Source of the DNA: UBA10364 sp905182675
GTDB taxonomy: Bacteria; Bacteroidota; Bacteroidia; Flavobacteriales; Schleiferiaceae
Reading direction: 5' to 3'
Assembly: GCA_963933975.1 (NCBI GenBank)
Contig: CAWVWE010000044.1
Coordinates: 1 to 9,381, forward strand
Length of the DNA: 9,381 nucleotides
Shown: positions 8,701 to 9,381 of the stretch, piece by piece
How positions within the stretch are numbered: position 1 is the stretch's first letter
How the letters are laid out: each line of letters opens with the position of its first letter
Notes under the pieces: model-generated
What the model was told of the DNA's origin: nothing
Seen by the model: only the letters and a program-made list of their open reading frames with translations
Database searches by the model: none
Made by a program: the position numbers and the translations under genes

Positions 8701-9381
8701 AGTATTTATATACGGAACGCTAAGTGTGTCGCTATTCCCAATGCTTAGGCTGTCATAGCCTACTATTTTAGCTGGTACACCCTGGTTGAAATAAGTGCCG
8801 ACAACATATTCAACACTATAGATCAATGTATCAGAATTAGTACTAAGGAAACTGAATTCCAATGAGTCCCCGTGTGGACAGGTGTTATCATGATAAGTAT
8901 AACCTGAATTAATGCTAATAATCTCTTTAGGAATAGGCGTCCAGGTATTATTAAGATCTATATACACATCATCTGGTAGTCGACACGCAAGGGTATTATC
9001 AAAGACGTTGAGAAAGTAGAATCGCAAAGAATCTGTAGAAACTATTCCATCATAAGGCGATTGAAAGGTTGTGGTATTTAGGGGTTTGGGCGCCAACAAC
9101 AGATACATCGTGTCTAGAGGGGTTAAATAACTAGCAATCAGCACAGATGTCCCGGGGTAGTATCCAGTGCTACTCCAATTGCCCGAAGCTATGAGAGTCT
9201 GGCTAACTTTATATTGATAATTCGCTGGGATCGTAACCTTGATATCGGCGTTTTCATTGAAAATTCCATTACCCGTGGAATAGATTTTATAGATATTGGT
9301 ATCGCCATATAGATTGGAACAGTGAGAACCGGTAGAGTCTCCTTTAATTTGCGTTACTTCAAGAACAGCAGGCTCTCGTGC
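2494..9381 (-). CDS. Giant T9SS-secreted protein with twelve HYR domains (5' end missing)
   Basis: The frame is open from the window edge to the TAA at 2494, giving 2295 visible residues. A GTG at 9144 is an internal codon: 79 further sense codons continue to 9381 without a stop, so the true start and signal peptide lie outside. In order, the protein has about 870 unassigned residues with a calcium-type loop (DLDQNGQVD); a GDGW-like domain; an ASH-like Ig domain; twelve HYR domains; an Ig-like domain ending in CT; a PKD/Ig-like domain; and a C-terminal T9SS type A tail (IYPNPTRG ... GVYLLRL). Such proteins are exported through the T9SS and remain on the surface or are released; the HYR stack probably acts as an extended stalk or adhesive fibre. 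No catalytic motif was found. An adhesin role is inference. The next gene, 12 bases downstream, encodes an outer-membrane barrel that may be its partner. Confidence 0.92.
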   Translation of the reverse strand, partial: AREPAVLEVTQIKGDSTGSHCSNLYGDTNIYKIYSTGNGIFNENADIKVTIPANYQYKVSQTLIASGNWSSTGYYPGTSVLIASYLTPLDTMYLLLAPKPLNTTTFQSPYDGIVSTDSLRFYFLNVFDNTLACRLPDDVYIDLNNTWTPIPKEIISINSGYTYHDNTCPHGDSLEFSFLSTNSDTLIYSVEYVVGTYFNQGVPAKIVGYDSLSIGNSDTLSVPYINTPFSSILYFQRHAYQAEVTDELGCKNRTASNQRYHAYINTPTLSLSPSSLNAGDFTDISFPGYSAYWRSYVINSGLTTDSVTFNDIPADTLYNSGSNRRAIVPAISPDTVAGYNDTLTYYYTNNGGTEFCAIKKEFEYKNTLTSSDTLVISLTDNWVDLLKGNIWDPYDDQTGMTSTIDLVGNDSNAVFQASEEFIFDEIEKTSSHHYYFRSRLGDSSIAENWMWIGINKESNSATNTVDDIDTYLKVNLSDFSLTLHEKNNPINAIHESSPELLDINPIPYYTFDKTNDFVIKSYSAGTDLDQNGQVDSWLEVGFDESAFNRARSLLPKMSLLYGNYNSQRFNGVVWGIYDKVTNELLDSLFYDIAPGEYGNYEYEINMPYPIKSTGYELRPMYQNSGFTSSGYNYIRQLYMPYTYNDTWLQHSSVLIYGSAVSLTQSKALNGSWPYWPHGERVSDPISFGADMSMILFTSDTAMNGFDYGGFDDQVDTNLSWVDAGAQTYGTLQEFTQGKLLKPVMISNSNLNGDYNSDQFVFEGIWGGNMGEDKDTIWFAWKGVNYSINDTDSQGEPLVHLDGHKWKFTTPVWNMPCNGSGSAYMTVYVNGSSTGDLQRYSTTTNQKYNLARALSSSVLFDPVTSQGISDLCGNYILKLKDDGGDSWHGNSVGVSSSVDGYSFEGKNVSFSSSGSVLSIPLSVDTGEVITFTFEGGYSYMSECSYDITETDGTLIYSSYPGTSLWPKTIPQYALKCETSYGDTTFAIASDTLLTFENSPSESITYYLPVTNSNSSSLSSLRIDTVLISGLDSNDLSFSAQQSFPIILQGGTTDSIAIVFQPQHDTTLRYKRDFQLLFLTNGTQEANACKKDTTSIAYLFGFASGVLDTNAPTILVQPVTIPLDSLGGALLTIADVNIGTTDSNDFSMNLSKTTFDCSDLGVNTVVFTATDNNGNVAYDTVLVTVVDNIAPWGQANDVKLYLDNYGSAVFDSTIVAGAFNDNCQAQFNFTPKVFDCNDVGAHLSAVSATDESGNISSINFIINVKDSTKPEIALFTDTVELSSTGQGAMDTTAVIDYIRDNCGINTIVFSDLDFTSSNLGLNTITVAVTDVNNNQSAELTDIWVIDRLGPNMKAKNVILPLGNTGLAVIDVTDIDNNSSDNIGLDSLYISTSSFSCVDLGDHWVILTGLDASGNSDTAWSKVTVVDQLIPALSVSNSILYLDSTGSASLTFAEVDNGTTDNCGIDTAYLSKGLFTCSDVGTNPIIATAVDSSSNSGSQLMQVTVMDTLAPGIALLSDTVELNNLGLGSLDTTAVIVYIRDNCGINTVVYSQLNYSVTDLGQNTLTVTVKDIHNNLTVTNTDIYVVDKLGPDVNVNDVVLPLNGNGTATITVATIDDNSSDNTGLDSLYITVSGYNCSDLGDHWVVLTGIDGSGNSDTAWSKVTVADLQLPIMSISNATIYLDTLGSAALNYSDVDNGTTDNCGIDTTYLSKEIYSCLDVGTNAVLASAVDSSSNIGTQVIQVVVLDTLAPDFSLSADTIVLYTSTACQAVATWSSIVSDNCSAVNLTSNYNSGNTFSSGITKVVTIASDLSGNSTSDSLFVFVSDTLKPFWINYPFVTQNIPSLTTCGSNVSWLPPTALDYCGLVTITSNYSSGHFFTGADTVVFTATDIQGNFITYDLIITIADVIAPTIMPISDTTVFADSALCITDFIYPEVTATDNCAIDTIYFVPSTGIGFTVGVNAITCYALDGNGNQTTESFNVTVVDDQLPYLILGPSDTILGPCNSIHSFTSPTFADNCGIQSVVMTAGGNSGNQFPTGTTTNTYLATDMSGNTATYSFDITVLPSITPALPSYGYTCDTDSDFDLTGGDSNFTFTGTYVFNNMFSPTTSGAGLHNVTYQYIDSLNCTIYGNFGMSVSVGPVKPRIVRITSTHLSTHQPYSKYQWLFNGNPINPNGDSQTFQATAGGIYKVRVWNDGGCANISDPYFAGVVSTEEFDFSDLEIYPNPTRGLLTIDLHGVQMNLDISLYTLTGEQIINKSVSGNELIRLDVSEFASGVYLLRLVNSNGIVRNTRILIQD
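2773..2961 (-). other. PKD/Ig-like domain before the sorting tail
   Basis: The segment has the pattern YQWLFNGNPI, then TAGGIYKVRV and DGGCANIS, matching the Ig-like domain that commonly precedes T9SS tails (YxWxxNGxxI ... GxYxVxVxxxxGC). It probably serves as a spacer. Confidence 0.75.
2998..3162 (-). other. Ig-like domain of the GtFsG / HxxTYxYxDxxxCT type
   Basis: The segment runs from CDTDSDFDLTGG through FTGTYVFNNMFSP to GAGLHNVTYQYIDSLNCT. It resembles a small Ig-like domain frequent in Bacteroidota surface proteins, with a Cys at each end that could pair. Confidence 0.6.
3199..4152 (-). repeat. HYR domains 9-12 (second subtype)
   Basis: Four units of 79-80 residues begin at 4152, 3915, 3675 and 3435 with DTLAP, DTLKP, DVIAP and DDQLP. 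They have the classic HYR pattern: an early Cys (TACQA, TTCGS, ALCIT, GPCNS), then DNC or DYC, then T(G)xxxVxxxAxDxxGN. The two cysteines probably form a disulfide within each domain. They differ clearly from units 1-8, which lack the early Cys. Confidence 0.85.
4153..4872 (-). repeat. HYR domains 6-8, second copy of a three-domain block
   Basis: Three units of exactly 80 residues begin at 4872, 4632 and 4392 (DTLAP, DKLGP, DLQLP). Unit 6 matches unit 3, 7 matches 4, and 8 matches 5, about 60% identical overall (145 of 240 by hand count). Shared signatures are VYIRDNCGIN or its match, LDSLYI with LGDHWV, and DNGTTDNCGID with AVDSSSN. Confidence 0.88.
4873..5592 (-). repeat. HYR domains 3-5, first copy of a three-domain block
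   Basis: Three units of exactly 80 residues begin at 5592, 5352 and 5112 (DSTKP, DRLGP, DQLIP). Each has a Y/L-strand, an acidic turn, then a CxDxG or equivalent strand and a TxxDxxxN terminal strand. Together they form the 240-residue unit repeated in domains 6-8. Confidence 0.88.
5593..6066 (-). repeat. HYR domains 1-2
   Basis: Two units of 79 residues begin at 6066 (DTNAPTI) and 5829 (DNIAPWG). Both carry FDCxDxG and ATDxxGN. Unit 1 has only the second Cys (GTTDSNDF replaces DNC), whereas unit 2 has both (NDNC and FDC). They belong to the same subtype as units 3-8. Confidence 0.88.
6067..6420 (-). other. ASH-like Ig domain
   Basis: The segment shows the pattern LPVTNSNSSSLSSLRI, then ISGLDSNDLSF, ILQGGTTDSIAIVFQP and a final strand with FLTNG. 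This is the layout of ASPM/SPD-2/Hydin-type Ig domains (N-x-G-x-x-x-L-x-I ... ISG-x-D-x-x-x-F ... G-x-x-x-x-I-x-V-x-F-x-P), which are common in secreted bacterial repeat proteins. Confidence 0.65.
6502..6777 (-). other. GDGW-like beta domain
   Basis: The segment YILKLKDDGGDSWHGNSVGV, followed by SIPLSVDTGEVITFTFEGG and SECSYDITETDGTLIY, matches a domain seen in Bacteroidota and animal secreted proteins with the pattern xLxLxDxxGDGWNGNxLxV ... GxxxxFxYxxGxxxxExxYxI. The usual GDGWNGN is GDSWHGN here. Its ligand is not known to me. Confidence 0.6.
6778..9381 (-). other. Unassigned N-terminal region of the giant protein (partial)
   Basis: These 868 visible residues are rich in Ser, Thr, Asn, Asp and Tyr and poor in Cys, with alternating beta-strand character throughout. 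Noticeable segments are HHYYFRSRLGDSSIAENWMW and WIGINKESN followed by a calcium-type loop DLDQNGQVD (7777-7803), and ADMSMILFTSDTAMNGFDYG. I recognise no enzyme motif. It may be a set of beta-sandwich domains or the binding head of the protein. Confidence 0.6.
7777..7803 (-). other. Calcium-type loop DLDQNGQVD
   Basis: The spacing D-x-D-x-N-G-x-x-D fits loops of EF-hand, dockerin or thrombospondin type 3 kind, with side chains at positions 1, 3, 5 and 9 able to hold Ca2+. It occurs once, so it is probably a structural site rather than a dockerin pair. Confidence 0.45.

Overview
The window is almost entirely coding. It holds two genes, both on the minus strand and both running off an edge. 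The organism is very probably a member of Bacteroidota (Flavobacteriia-like). The upstream gene ends in a type IX secretion system (T9SS) sorting tail, a system confined to that phylum and its close relatives. The second gene's product starts with a short outer-membrane beta-barrel typical of the group, and no strong Shine-Dalgarno sequence is visible at its start, as is usual there.

Right to left, in the direction of transcription: 9381 to 2494 encodes the last 2295 residues of a giant secreted protein. It has about 870 residues that I do not recognise, then a GDGW-like beta domain, an ASH-like Ig domain, twelve HYR domains in tandem, two more Ig-like domains and an approximately 80-residue T9SS type A tail. 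After a tandem TAA-TAG stop and only 12 non-coding bases, 2481 to 1 encodes the first 827 residues of an outer-membrane protein. It has a signal peptide, an OmpA-like barrel and then four copies of a 95-residue domain joined by linkers, the first two linkers with a perfect short heptad pattern. This gene continues past position 1.

The most unusual element is the 95-residue repeat. It matches, without gaps over its C-terminal motif, a cupredoxin-like domain in which Cys, His and Met bind copper. All three positions are changed to Ser, Asn or Asp, and Ile or Leu in every copy. The array seems to be growing: a 55-base stretch is exactly repeated 759 bases apart, which suggests a two-domain unit continuing beyond the window. 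The HYR array shows an older event, a three-domain block of 240 residues duplicated head to tail.

The close spacing suggests that the two proteins are made together. A reasonable inference is that the barrel protein anchors or assists the secreted HYR protein at the cell surface, but nothing in the sequence proves it. I saw no RNA gene, insertion sequence, CRISPR array, promoter or terminator. No non-coding stretch exceeds 12 bases.
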